Shown in pieces: positions 49,884-61,934 of a stretch of DNA of 64,000 nucleotides. The stretch comes from Acanthornis magna (lineage: Eukaryota > Chordata > Aves > Passeriformes > Acanthizidae), in assembly GCA_036785705.1 (NCBI GenBank), contig JAWUZG010000013.1:19625001-19689000 (forward strand), read 5' to 3'. The translations under genes were made by a program, and so were the position numbers. The notes beneath the pieces were generated by a model. That model was given only the letters and a program-made list of their open reading frames with translations, was not told the DNA's origin and searched no databases. Every line of letters begins with the position of its first letter. The stretch's first letter is position 1.

Positions 49884-49917
<34 letters not shown>
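49884..49917. repeat. Poly(A) run of 34
   Basis: An uninterrupted run of 34 adenines. An AATAAA lies about 46 bases upstream (around 49838), which would suit the tail of a retroposed transcript, but no gene-like sequence precedes it and no flanking duplication was found. Processed pseudogenes are rare in birds because CR1 does not use poly(A) priming. A simple homopolymer is the default reading. Confidence 0.97.
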
Positions 49918-49920
<3 letters not shown>

Positions 49921-50422
49921 TGAGGTATGGCTTCCAAGGATTCCTTAGGAAAATTCTTTCAAATTCATGTGCATCAAAAAAAGCACTTTTTATTCCAGGC
50001 ACACTGACAAAAAAAATGTTAGGAACTAGAACTGGGAAAAATATTTTTGATTTGGTAAATGGTGGCAGCTTCTTCTTTTTTTTTTTTTTTGTACCTGTTC
50101 AGTAAAGACCAACATGTAAAAATAATTTTCATCAAATGCAGAACAACCCGGACTGAATTACAGCAACAAAACCCAGCAAAAACAGCACTTTCCTTGGGAA
50201 TTTGCAGTGAAAAGTCAGGCTAGTTCAGCAACCACATTTATTTATGCTCCACATGTTGTTCTAAATTTCAGCAGTGGCCAAGGTGAGCATATTTATTTGA
50301 GGAGCTGATTCTGTCACCCTTCCTTGGCTGGCATCGAAGAAATTGCACGTAATTACTGGAAAATACAAGGTGGGAAGAAACTCTTCTTCCTTGGACTGAA
50401 AACCTAAACCATGACATGTCCT
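49918..50422. other. AT-rich unique sequence with a poly(T) run
   Basis: Contains a run of 15 T at 50076-50090, about 160 bases after the poly(A) run, and a small imperfect hairpin TTCCAAGGATTCCTTAGGAA near 49932. Nothing else recognised. Confidence 0.6.
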
Positions 50423-50532
50423 CAGAATCACAGACTCATAAAATGGTTTGAGTTGGAAGGGCCCTTAGAGATCCTCTTGTTCCAATTCCCTGCCGTGGGC
50501 AGGGACACCTTCCACTGCCCCAGGATCCTCCC
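50423..50532 (-). mobile_element. CR1 LINE 3'-end fragment, minus orientation
   Basis: It carries AGAATCACAGACTCATAAAA, TGGTTTGAGTTGGAAGGGCC, AGAGATCCTCTTGTTCCAAT and GGGCAGGGACACCTTCCACT, and ends shortly after CCCCAGGATCC. It is short and moderately diverged. Confidence 0.93.
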
Positions 50533-53500
50533 ACTATTGATCACTGGGAGGAAATTCCTGCAAACATGGGGCTCCAAAAATGTGTCCATCCCTTTCTTTG
50601 CTCCACTTTGGCTGCCCATGTCCAGCTCTAAGTCTTGCTGCATCCCTCTGTAGTCACCACGACCTTTTTCAGGCTTTAGGCACAGAGAGCAGCTGGAGAT
50701 GTGAGAAGGGGCCCAGCAGGAAAAGAACTCCCAAATGCCTCCTCCTCTGATTTCCATTTTTTGCTATATCTTATTTTAGCTTTTTTATGACACTGGCAGC
50801 TGTAATAAAATATGCAAAGTCATGAAACTCTCGGGGCTGCCTTGAGCTCATCCAGTTTGGCACAAAGGCCAGCAAAGGGCAGAACCTCCTCCCTGGTGGA
50901 TTGTGCAGAAAATTCTCTTTTCCAAAGCAGAACAGCCACAAAATGCTGCAGAAAATGCCACCAGGCATCACCAAAGACTAGGGGACAGCCCCTCTTGAGG
51001 ATTAAGAACAGTTGAGAGCAGCAGGATTGTGAAGGACAGGAAGATGCAGGAGGTAGGGAAGCTCCAGCCTCCTGTACATGGTCTGTAAAAATAAATTCAT
51101 AAATAAAAAATTGTCTCCGGGTGACCTCATTGGCCATGCTTTCATCTGTAGACACTGCAAATTGGGAACAAGAAGGCACTTCAGCAAATTGGAAAAGTCA
51201 CTGAAATAGAAAGAAGAGGGAAACTGTTTCAAGCAGAACATTGTTATTTTTGACAAGTGTTTACCAAAATACAAGTGGAAAAATTATTTTGAAAATTCAT
51301 CCAACTCTAATATCACTCAAGGCTGAGCAAGGGCAAGGGGGATGTGAAGTAGTTTTTGTGTAGATGTGATTTACTCTACATTAGAGATGGATGTAGACTG
51401 TCTGACCTCATCAGGTTAATTAATTATACACCAGCCCAAGTCAGATTAGGTAATTGCATTTCCAATTGTTCGGCAGTCTTACCAGAAGGTGGATGCAAGC
51501 CAGATATTTTAAAATATCCTCACTACTCCATTTGCTATCAAATAGACATTTTAGCTTTGAATTTGAAGCCAGAGCAGCTCCTAACAAAGCAACAAGCACC
51601 AGTCTCAGTGTGCTGACGCCTTCTGGGCTCTCTCAAGTACAGATGCACTCACAGGGTGGAAGTTCTGCCTCAAAAAAGAGGGGCATCACTCCGAGGTAAT
51701 TATAGACACATACCTTGAATGTCAGGGACTTGCCACAACAGATCTACACTCAAGAGTGGGGTTTTTATAAATAACACGGCACTTGGCACATCTCCCAGTG
51801 CAGCAGGAACAGGGCTGTCACATCCTCATGGCACCTTGGGGGATCGGCAGAGCCACGGGAGCAGCCTGGCTGACACTGTCATGTCCTACTTCTGGAGATG
51901 TGTTAACCAACACTAAATTTGTTCTGATCCCATTCTGGCTCCGCTGTACCTAGAAGAGAACTCTGGGTCATGAGAGTCTACCTTATAGTCGTACCATATG
52001 GGCTCGAGAAGCGCCTGGCATCCTCTGTGGGAAATTCAAGAACGAGCTGTAGTGACACCGCCTGCTAAATGCTGCGAGGAGATCACTGGAATTCACTGCT
52101 ATTTTCATACCTCTGTGACAGGGGAAACTAATTCAAGGCGCTTTGAAAATGTGGCTGCCGTGCTCTGAAGGATGAAACAATATGGGCTGAGAGCAAAGGC
52201 CAAGAGCAAATTCTTTCCGAGGAAGCTGAGCATGTGTTAGATGTGCAGGGACTTTCTAAATCAGTGGGTAACACAACTGCTGCAGCAAACAGCCCTTGCA
52301 CAGACTCCTTCCTTTCTAGGATTCAGAAGGTTTTGAAGCTGGCTTTTGCCAACCTCACCGTTCTCCTCCCCTCTGCATTTCAGCTGCTCCAGCCAGCAAG
52401 AAAAACGAAATAATTAAATATTTTGAAAAAGAAAGAAAAAAAAATGATGGCAGGAACGAAGGAGATCATCAACTCAGAGAGCAATCCCTTTTAAAATGTC
52501 TGTCTTTGATATGCATCCCTCGCGGTACATTTAGGGCAGCTCCTATTGAAATTGGTGGCAATTAGGCACTTAGGTACCTCGGAGGTACCTCAGCCTTCCC
52601 CCTCCCCAGCCGTCAGAACAAAAGCTTTTGAGAGTGAGCCCCCGCAGGAAGAATTAGTTCGGAAAAGGGAAATGGGTTTACAAGTTGTGAACTCAGACAA
52701 GGACATTCAAACAACAAAAACCTGGCCGACTCCTTTGTTCAGTCACAAAAGCCAACCACCATTTGGCTGAAACCTTCGGTTTTTCCACTGCTGCTCCTTA
52801 AATGAGCTTTTGGAAGGTCAATTTGCAAGGAGCAGATAAAACCAGCTGCCAGTAAGGAAATGCCATCTCTCAGTGGGGAAAGGACGTGCTGGGAAGGGAG
52901 TGCAGATGCTGGGGCTGAGCAGGGTCCAAAAATGTCCCCTCCATCAAGGGGAGCTGAGGGCACGAAGCTCCTGCAGCAACTGCTCTGGGGGAGAAGCTGC
53001 CCGTGCTGGGGCTTCGCAAGAGCATGACAGGACCAAAAAGATTTGTACTCCCTTTTCATTGCACAGCTTCTCCTCCCCCAAAACCCTGCTGATGATGAAG
53101 GAGACAGGACTTGCAGAAGCAGAGGCTTTTGAATAAAGTGTAAAGGGAATTTCTGAACAGCCTGGCTGGGTAAATGCTGAGAAGAACGTGAGTATCTGCC
53201 TGCCTGCGTCTGAAAATGGGAAGCACGGGAAAGAACTATTCCAGGGGTTTCAGGAGGTTATAAATAAAAATAATGGGATTTCAGAGAGAAATGTTAAGGC
53301 TGAATATCAAGGGGAATTTCCTGACAGTGGGTGCTTCCAGTGGTTCCTAGCAGGTTCTTAAGGAAAAATGATGGATGAGTTATCACTGAAGGCACCGAGT
53401 GGAGAAGACACCGGGAAATGCACATCTGCACCACTGGGCAGAGCAGGGCACTCAGTCCCCTCCATCTCCCCTCAGTCCTGCTTATTGACAGAGATCTTAC

Positions 53501-53768
53501 CCTCATGCAGGTCCCCAACCAGCCAGAAGCAAACAAATTTTCGTCACACAAATGCAGAAGCTTGTGGGAGTTCCACTGAAGTGTGTGATCCTTGCTTAGT
53601 AAGGTTTCTGCTAAATTCAGTTTACTAAAGTTCCTGAATTAGATTATAGGGTTACTCCTTTCTGGATTTCATTTCTATCAGCATTTTTAGCCTCCACTTA
53701 GAAAGTCCCGTATTACTTCAAACCCATGTTTTTTGCATAGGTTCAGAAATAAAATCACTGGCCAGTTT
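50533..53768. other. Unique noncoding sequence, no gene seen
   Basis: Bases 51400-51560 are AT-rich with TTAATTAATTA and GGTAATTGCAT words (homeodomain and octamer-like). Bases 51930-52140 have unusual CpG-containing words but no gene. A palindrome GAGGTACCTC next to a second AGGTACCTC lies at 52572-52591. Bases 52850-53140 are GC-richer with chance frames. No transposon recognised. Confidence 0.5.
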
Positions 53769-53820
53769 TGAACAATTCCAGGGATGGGGCAGCCACGGCT
53801 TCTCTGGGTAACCTGTGCCA
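53769..53820 (-). mobile_element. Short CR1 fragment, minus orientation
   Basis: About 52 bases, TTGAACAATTCCAGGGATGG, GGCAGCCACGGCTTCTCTGG and GTAACCTGTGCCA, equal the middle of the reversed CR1 3' end. Both ends are missing, so this is an internal remnant left by deletion. Confidence 0.85.
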
Positions 53821-56461
53821 TTTTTGTTTTAAATGCAGCCCAAGGTAGGAGGAAAAGCAGGAAAATTAAAGTTTCTGCACTTGTCACACTTTACACATGA
53901 GATTTATGAACCACACCATCTGCACACACACCAGCACCAAACACAAGAACTGGATCCTCTCCAATAGTCTGTTCCTGACTTAGCAAGTGACCTTAAAAAT
54001 TGTCAATCTGTGCGTTAAAATAGATATAATAAAGTATTTTCTTTCTTTTTGGGTACTTAACTATTGGTTCCTCAAAGCTGTGATGCAGATGCTGGAAATT
54101 AAATAAAATGGATGATAGATTTGATTCTGCATCAAACAAATAATGTTAAACCTAACGCCAGGTTCCTGGATTAGGCTTGTACCTTCTTGTTCAGAACTTG
54201 GGCCTTTTCCTATGGACCTGAAATCAGATTTTTTCTCAGCCCTGTTAGCAGAAGGGAGGTCAGAGAGATGCAACTCTGCCACTAGAGCTGGGACCACATA
54301 TTTGTGATGCATTGTGCTGTAGGATTTGATGATAAATAAGACAGTTTAGCTTTCCTACCCTAGAAAGAGAAGATAGGTGCCCAGAGATCCTTGCAAACAT
54401 CCCTGTTCCTTATTTCAATCTTGAAACATCGGCTTCTACATCAATGGCATTCAACTCATTCAGAGAAAAATGGGTGTAAAGACAAGGCTCTGTGATAAAG
54501 CTGTGTCATATTGGCTCACAAAAGCCACAGGCTTTTTTTTTCTAAGCCTGTTACAATTGTTTCGGGTGTTGGATCTAATCCTGAAAGATCCCAGTGATGA
54601 AACATATAAATATCAAAGGAGGGATTATATTTACTGTAACTTCAGAGTCTTTTTCCTGGTCCCTTCAGGTGGATTTAGAAATGCTTGGTTAGTTTTCATT
54701 CACCATAGGTTTTAATCTCCCCAGACAATAGAACATGTTATTTAGAAATTACTGAAATGGTGAGAACATTTCTCCTCCACACTGGTCACCGTTGAAATTC
54801 TTGACATAAAAAAGAAAAAGCCCAAAAGGGAATAAGGTATTTGAGTCACTTTGCAGCAACAAAATACAGCTCTGATTAACCATACACTCTCTTTTACTTC
54901 AGCTTCTAAAAAATGTATGAAAACTGCAATGCTGCACAACAGAAGGTTGGGTATTGCAATAAGCTGGAATGGCTTGGCTGCACACAGAGAGTGGAATGAC
55001 ATCTCTAATGTCAAAGAGCAAATCAAAATTACTCCCAGGAAGAGGACGTGGGCATTCACATGTGCCACTGTGTGCCCTGCCCATGGAGGTGATGATGGAA
55101 AAGCAAATTCCTGCACTGCTTTTTTCTAGAAGTGTCCTGAAAACATCATAAAGCATCACTACTTAACACTTGTCCTATTAGTAAATATGAATGTCAATGA
55201 AATGTTAATGTGACATTTTACCACAATCAGGGCATTAATTTAATTATGTAAAGATTCTCATTAATTAGATCCTCTAATTGCTAAGTTTTTTGCTTCCTAC
55301 GCCTGAAGTTATTAGTAGGATCTTTCTGCAATAGTTTCCATTCCAATATCTGTGTAAAGCCCCTGGACCCACAATGTTCTCCATAATCCATTAAAAAAAG
55401 TGAATTACTTTCACTGCCATCAGTAATAGTTTGGGGGTTGTCATTTTACCTCCTGCTTTTAATTTTAAAAAAGCCACCTCTTAACCAGGCAGCCTGAACT
55501 AAGGCTTTTCCTTGATTTTGCAGAACATCTTCATAAGGAGGAAAGCTTGCGTGAATGACACAAAATACATTTGACAACAGAGTTTTTATCTCCGTCTTGC
55601 CCCAAACTACCTGCCCTGTCTGCTGGGAAGGTGGAACAGAAGTCTTTGCCAGCCTGTTTATGGGAAATGTGTTAAAAACAAGCAGATGCTGAAAAGATTT
55701 CCAAGCTTGGTAGGGGGACCATGTATTCTTGCATTTCAAATTCAGTAGCGTGGGGATGTGTTTCTGTTTATTAACCACAAGTCTGGTGTGTATTCCACAC
55801 CTAAAGCCCAGCAACAGAAGCTCCCATTGCCATCAGTGGCAAGGCCATTATCTGCCTTTCTCCATGAATTCCAAATGCTCTTTACAGTAGCCAAAAGCAC
55901 CATCCCAGATAAAATATTACTTTTCTTTCACTTCAGCAAATAGATACTCGGGAGGGTGGAGGGCTGGGTCCCTATGTTGTCAGAACAATTCATTTCCAGC
56001 TGATGATGACAGGGAACAGAGAACTGGGTGATGAGAAACCATCCATCTCCCTTGCTTTGAGGAGCTCAGCACCACGGTGAGCTGAGGGAAATTCGGCTGC
56101 AGTCGAGGTTTGGAGCTGCAGGGCTGTGTGTCCATGGGGTAATTAGGCACACAAGTCCTCTGATCCGCGGCTCCCTGTCAGCTCTGTGCTCCAATGCACA
56201 GATTATTGTGCAGAGAGGGAAGGGAACAGCAGGGAATGTCAGCCAGAAATTGCTGTTTCTGTCTGTCTGTCCTGTGGGAGCTGAGGGAATCCATCAGAGC
56301 TCCTTGCAGGGAGCACTGGGATGCCACGGGGACACCAGGAGCTGCAGGACGTGGGATCTGCACATCCTTTCTGCATGAAGAGACCACAGTCCCACAGGCA
56401 AGCAGCTCTGTCCCACAACCTCCTGCTCATTTGTTTCCCCCGTTTATTCCTGTTCTTTCAG
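53821..56461. other. Unique sequence with a homeodomain-core-rich block
   Basis: Bases 55170-55320 carry repeated TAAT/ATTA cores (TATTAGTAA, GGCATTAATTTAATTATG, CATTAATTAG, TCTAATTGC) and stops in all frames. This is the best candidate conserved noncoding element here. The rest has small frames only and no repeats recognised. Confidence 0.5.
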
Positions 56462-56554
56462 GTGGAAATGACTAACTCCTTCCAAAGGACGCTGGTGGAG
56501 AACAACTTATTTCTGTCCCTTGCACAGCTGGCCAAGCCTGTGCAGGAAATGCAG
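56462..56554 (+). other. Weak candidate internal exon, 93 bases, phase 0
   Basis: A strong-looking acceptor (T-rich tract then TGTTCTTTCAG ending at 56461) is followed by 31 codons reading VEMTNSFQRTLVENNLF..., with alternating leucines suggesting an amphipathic helix. A CAG/GTGATT donor-like site follows at 56555. I do not recognise the peptide. The frame stays open well beyond both sites (56321-56671), so the borders are not demanded by stops. No partner exon was found within the window. Such signals arise by chance many times in 64 kb. Confidence 0.15.
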
Positions 56555-57393
56555 GTGATTTATCAGAGGCTGTTCCAGGCACAGAAGAGGGGCTTCCTGC
56601 ACAGCTCAGGGGCACACACTGCTCTTCCCTTCTTTTATTTCCTCTGCTTTTTCACTCTTCCCTTTTTATGAGGGTTTCCAAATTCCTCTCCAAGGGCTCC
56701 AATCACGTTGCTGTAAAATTACTGATTCCTGTGATACATAACAAAGTGCTCTGCCCCTTTCAACACAATTATTTTCCTGCATCTCTGTGTTTCCTTACAT
56801 CTCTCCCAGTTCACAGCCTGCACCCTCCATCAGTCACAGCCACAGCTTGGAGCTAAATGCAGCAGAAAACCACATAAACTGTGTGGTGATGACATGAATT
56901 CAGTACACACCATAAATCTTAAAAGTAGTCCTAAAAGCATCACTCATCACATATTGCACATATCCATTGTTACCAGGATCTCGTAGCCGTGAACTTTGAG
57001 GTTTTCTCCTTGAATGAGAAACTGGGAAATGTTCTCCATCAGGTAGCACTGACAGATTTGCAGATGACATGGACAGCCCCAGGCTCAGCTGAGGGTGCCC
57101 GGGTGGCACCTGCAGACAGATTCTCACCTCATGCCATGGCACGAATGCCTGAGCTCATGTTCAGCAACTCTTGCCCTCCTCAGCAAACCTCACCTTTCCC
57201 CTCTCACTCCCTTCTCCTTGCATCTGTCCTTCCTCAGCAGCACCCTGTACTTTCTGAAACGAGCTGGTGCCCACCTTCCTTTTGGCATGCCCTTGAATTG
57301 CTAAGAGACCTGCTCCAAAAATCCCATTCTTCACACCTCCAGAGATCGTCCCCTTCCCAGTCCAGCACCACATTCCCCAGCACTAGGTGTTAC
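56555..57393. other. Unique noncoding sequence, no gene accepted
   Basis: A plus-strand frame of 176 codons (56989-57519) opens with GTG and ends inside a CR1 copy, so its 3' part is transposon shadow. Bases 56860-56980 are AT-rich. Nothing else recognised. Confidence 0.55.
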
Positions 57394-57596
57394 CACAGAA
57401 TCACAGAATCATTTACCTTGGAAGAGATCTGTAAGATCATTGAGTGCAGCCACTGCCCCAGCACTGCCAAGGCCACCCCTGACCCATGTCCCCAAGTGCC
57501 ACATCCCCACGGCTTTTAAATCCCTCCAGGGATGGGGACTCCACCACTGCCCTGGGCAGCTGTGCCAGGCTGGACAATGCTTTTTGTGAAGAAACT
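57394..57596 (-). mobile_element. CR1 LINE 3'-end fragment of a second subfamily, minus orientation
   Basis: CACAGAATCACAGAATCATT starts an intact terminus. It is followed by AGATCATTGAGTGCAGCCAC, CCCCAGCACTGCCAAGGCCA, CATGTCCCCAAGTGCCACAT, CGGCTTTTAAATCCCTCCAG and GGGATGGGGACTCCACCACT. This is the subfamily with the TTTTAAATACCTCCAGGGATGG wording, distinct from the abundant GTCCAGCCTGG type; the plus-strand copy at 4439 is related. It is truncated near the GTGAAGAAA block. Confidence 0.93.
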
Positions 57597-59462
57597 TTAG
57601 TATCTGTTTGGAAATATCTAATTTCTTGGCTACCATACGCATTTACACAACACAGGCAGTGCTGCCTGCTATTTACATGCTTCCTGGCATCCTAATAAAA
57701 AGAATGTTCATGTTTCAGTGGGACTCCTCCTGTCAGAACAATTCCCACATGCTCTGTATGGGTTATGGCTGTTCTGGAAGCATCAGGACTCTGATGGTGG
57801 AGAGGGAAGTGTCACATAATTTCAGGAGCACATGGAGTAGAAGCACAATTCAAAATCTTTCTCTTATTAATATTTGATGCATTGTTTTCTTTCATCTGTG
57901 CTGGAGAAATCAGAGGAGTTAAAAGAAGCAAAATGATTTAAACCCCCACTTTCCTGTCCTGAGGGACTATAAACACCATTTTTCTTCCTTGATGTACCGA
58001 GTGAAGTCACTGACAGGTACTGCATTAGGGAGCAGAAACTCTCTGTGCTTTTCAGCCTGTTATAAAAGAAGGAAATGCAAACCCAGCCAGGGTCTGCAGC
58101 TGGCTCAGGGCTCCCGTGTCTGCTGGTGACAGCTCACGTGTGAGCCAGGAAACAGCTGCACAGGAACGGGGCAGTGACACTTGTCAGGGTGCTGGTGACA
58201 CTAAACTTCAGGTCCAGCTGACTTGTTATTCAGCTCCCATGTGGTTTGGCTTTTATACTCTCCCTTCTGGAGTTATTTGTTGTTTTTTACCAGCTTAGAT
58301 CTGTGTGGAACTCCCAAGGACAAAACCACCTTTTCTTCCACTCCTCTGGACCCCTGCAATTCTCCCACTGCAATTCCACACAGGGAAGGGTCCAGTGACA
58401 AACCTGGGGTCCTCCTGACTCTTTCCATGCCATTCATGCCCTTTCCTATACCCCTTAGGAGAGATACTTACACAGCAGGCATTCCACTGCCACTGGAATA
58501 ATGGGTTTTAGGGAAGCATCACTGGAAACACATGTCCTGCTTGCATTGGTATTTCACCAGGACATCTTCCTCTCCTTGGAAAACCTGCTCAGAAAACAGG
58601 CTACACGCATGTCAAGCTGTTGTTTGGCTGAAATTGTGGAGCCAACAGAATTTTTAATGAGCCTATCACTGTAAAGTTTGAGTTTTAATCGCATTAAGTC
58701 TTTCAGTTTGTTTTCTTAAATGCATTGATCTTCTTATATGGAGAAAATCTCCTTATAGTTTTCCCTTATATGGGAAAAAATGGAGGCAGATATAAAAGAC
58801 CATGTACTAATGCTAATTTTTTAGCATTAAAAGGTTTTAGTTTGCCTGTGCCAAAAAAACATTCATTCATGGTGGGAAAGCACAGCAAAAGGCAGGAAAT
58901 ATCCAGTGCAAACAAGAAGCCAAACACCTCCAATTTACATCCCCAGCTGGTTTCCGGCCATTTTTGTGGACATAGGTTTACTGTGGAAAAATATCCATAA
59001 GAGATCTGTCCGTCCTTTCCTCCTATTTCCTACCTATGAGTGTCTCCATAATGCTGGGTTTCCAGTAAATGCTGCTGAGTTTTACAGCTGAATGAATTCA
59101 GGATTCCCCTTAATGAAAGCTCAGAGGACCCCAGCCACCATGGACACAGTTGTCCCATCTTCTTTCTCCCAAGAGGAAACTCCATGGATCCATCTCTCTT
59201 CTAGCCACAAAAATCCCTCTTTGCTTTGATCACCAAAACCTGGCTGAGAGTCACCCAGGGACGAGGCCTCGGGCTGAGAGAGTTCATAGTTTTTTTGATG
59301 ATGTTGGACACATTTTCTCTTTTCTGCCTTTGGTTTGTATTTGTTCATGGGAGGGAAGTGTGTGATCTCTTTGTAGTCTTTAGATAGCCAAAGCTGCACA
59401 CAGTAGGCAATCCACACTGGATTCAATCCCAGGCCACAGCAGGAGCTTTGCAAGACAGTCTT
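57597..59462. other. Unique noncoding sequence, no gene seen
   Basis: Short frames only. Bases 58600-58860 are AT-rich with GCTAATTTTTTAGCATTAA, a small inverted word. No transposon or RNA gene was recognised. Confidence 0.55.
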
Positions 59463-59550
59463 ATCTCAGAAAATAAGAGATTCACGCTTGACCTTCTCAT
59501 ATATGAATCCCTCTACAGATTAAGATAAAGACTTAGTTTAAACAGGTCTA
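59463..59550 (+). repeat. Second dispersed repeat pair, copy A
   Basis: Aligns with 60232-60338 in the same orientation. Shared words are GAAAATAAG, a CTTGACCTTCT/CCTGACCTTCT block, TGAATC, GATTAAGATAAAGACT, then AGTTTA and ACAGGT. Both copies hold an AGATAA (GATA-type) core in the best-conserved 15 bases. The family is unknown to me. Confidence 0.85.
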
Positions 59551-60231
59551 AAGGACACATCCTCCTGCTACAGATTTCCCAGGAGGAGCAGGGGACTTTC
59601 CAGTAGAAAGTCTCCTTGCCAAGCTTCTTGTTCTTTGGAGACTGAAAGAACAGATTTAGCCACTCTCCACTAATGCAGAGCAGTAATTAAAACCATGTGA
59701 CCCAAGTGTGATTACAAAAACAATGAGAGCACTGCTAAGCTTTTATATTTTATGACAGCAAAATCCTTCCCTGAATCACGGGAATAAGCATCCTCTTGCA
59801 AAGCTGGGGTTTAAGTGGGGTTTAAAACCAGAGGCAAGGAGCTAACAGGATGGGTTTATTTCAGGTGACTTGTCTCTCAGCCCTTTTCCAGGAGCCAACT
59901 GCAGTGATGCTGCCCAAGCTCAGGTGGTGTTGCTGGACAGACAGACAGACAGAGGATGTGACCCCCACTGGGCTCAGCTGTCTGGCCTCGTTCCCACAGA
60001 GGGAACAGAATCATTGCAAATCACCATCTTTTCCTTCAAATGATTTGGGCAGGAAAAGCCATCAAAGTTTTGTTTTGGCTTCCTCTTTCATTTAAAAGAA
60101 ATGCAGGCAGATGGGAGCATGTGTGAGAGCATAAAAAGGGCTCTCCTGCATCTTCAGGAAATAGACTCTTCCAAACCTCAGATCACCCTCTCTCTGGGAA
60201 TATATGCTTTTTTAAAAGAGTTAATTATAGA
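59551..60231. other. Unique sequence between the second repeat pair
   Basis: About 680 bases. Contains a short (ACAG)5 run at 59936-59955. No gene recognised. Confidence 0.55.
59936..59955. repeat. Short ACAG tetranucleotide run, five units
   Basis: Five perfect units within GGACAGACAGACAGACAGAG. Confidence 0.9.
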
Positions 60232-60338
60232 TTTACCTCGGAAAATAAGGGAGTCTTGCCTGACCTTCTTTGTGGCAGCTAGAGTACACATGTGAATCTC
60301 TCTGAAGATTAAGATAAAGACTCAGTTTACACAGGTGT
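60232..60338 (+). repeat. Second dispersed repeat pair, copy B
   Basis: Matches copy A at 59463-59550 with about 20 extra bases (TTGTGGCAGCTAGAGTACAC) after GACCTTCT. The spacing between copy starts is 769 bases. Sequences beyond the ends do not visibly align. Confidence 0.85.
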
Positions 60339-61934
60339 AGCCCAAGCCTCTGCCTGAGCCCTGCTGAACTTTTAATGGCTCTGACACCTCTGTAAAGGCG
60401 AGCCTTGGGTGTCTGCCTGCACACAGGGCAGAAAAGGGGGACTCTTCCAGGAAATGCTGTGTTTTCATTCCCCAAAAACATCCTCCAACAACTCCCTCCA
60501 GCTGATTTTTGTCCCCTGCACCTCGGGTGCCACCACCCACGGGTGCCCACCAGTGGTGGCAACCTGTCCCATGTCAAGCCTTGCACCAGGGCTGCCACCT
60601 GAGCACCCAAACACATCCCCCTGCATAGGAATGACATGAACAAACATTGCAGTGTCATTGCCCCTGCACAAAAGCTCCTCTGCTTTTTTCCTTCCCCCAA
60701 AAAAAGGAGCAGCCGTGCCTTTTTTAAACCCAATCCCTGCACATGCAGTTGCCTTCTGGATCCTGCGGTGTGACTTCCCACATGTGGATTTTTTCCATTG
60801 TCCTTGGCAGCCAGAGGAGTCAAATGCCAACTGGTGGAAGATATTTTCTGTAGCCACAGCATCTGCCTTCCTGGCTGGTGGCTGTGTCAGTCACGCTGTT
60901 GAGTGTGGAGCTACCTCTGGTCCTGTTTGGTGTTTAAATCCATGGAGTTGCTTCATCCCCATATGCTGTTTTCCTTTCCCACCTTTCAACTGCTTTGAAG
61001 ATTTTTCCAGAAATTAATACTTCCTTGCGTAGCCCCCACATGGGCTCAAGATGAGAAATTTCCCTGCAATGGCTTTTCTCCTCATGTTGGGAAGCTTCTG
61101 GAGAAACACTCCAAGTTCATCCACGGTCACATTTATTTTATGATATCACTGAAAGTTTTCCCATGGCTTTATGACAGATGGTATTTGCTCTAAAAACAAC
61201 CATATTTTCTGTTACCTCAGTGCTGCTCTGTACTCGTGGTTGTCTTCTTTGGAAAATTATGTGCCTTCCACCCCAAATCACTTTTTATCTAAAACATTTG
61301 GAGGGTTGCTTTGTAGGAAATGTATTAATTTGGTTTGTTCTAATTACCAGGAGATATAAAAGTCTGGGCCTCAGTGACAGAGAATTTAAAGACAGAGTTT
61401 TTCACAGGACTATGGAACATATGTTAGACAGGAGAGATGCATAAAGCTATTGACAATAAAACTTTTTTGTTTCACTGAAACCACCAAGGATCAGTAGGAT
61501 CAGAGTCAGCAATTTTGATGGGGTTTAGCTGTTAATAAATTTGGTATAAATCCAGATTCTCAGCTGCTATAAATCAATATATCTTTATTGAGTCAAATGT
61601 AACAGCTCAACCAGCTCAGAATCCAGCCCATTGCTCTCACATCTATTTGAGAAATGTGTGCAGACAATGCTGGGAAGAAAGAAAAGAGAAAAAAAAGTCT
61701 TTCAACAATGTCAAAGTTCTGCTACCTGACAAGGAGTTCAAAGGCTGGCATTTTTCACCCACAGAGGAAAGCTGTCCTGCTCCTGCTGAGCTCAGCACTG
61801 CAGAGGGCACCCAGGAAAAGCCATTTCCCACTTGCTCCTGATTAAAATGAACCTTTCTGTTCCTCTGCTAAAAAGCAGCTAAAAAGTGGCTGCAATCACG
61901 AGACCAGGAGCACTGCTAAGCCAAAATACACAGT
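60339..61934. other. Unique noncoding sequence, no gene accepted
   Basis: A minus-strand frame of 209 codons (60233-60862) crosses GC-rich sequence and the repeat copy B. It shows no recognisable domain, and its 3' end lies in the repeat. A shorter overlapping frame on the other strand is equally good, as expected by chance. Bases 61460-61640 are AT-rich. No RNA gene seen. Confidence 0.5.

Noticed and set aside
49830..49917. Processed pseudogene tail (AATAAA then poly(A))
   Set aside because: No gene-like sequence upstream, no target duplication found, and such pseudogenes are rare in birds.
21001..52515. Shared 13-base word GTCTTTGATATGC near 21001 and 52502
   Set aside because: In 64 kb many 13-base words recur by chance, and the flanks do not align.
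56989..57519. 176-codon frame on the plus strand
   Set aside because: Starts with GTG and its 3' part is antisense CR1 (57394-57519).
60233..60862. 209-codon frame on the minus strand
   Set aside because: Ends inside dispersed repeat copy B and has equally good overlapping frames on the other strand. No domain recognised.
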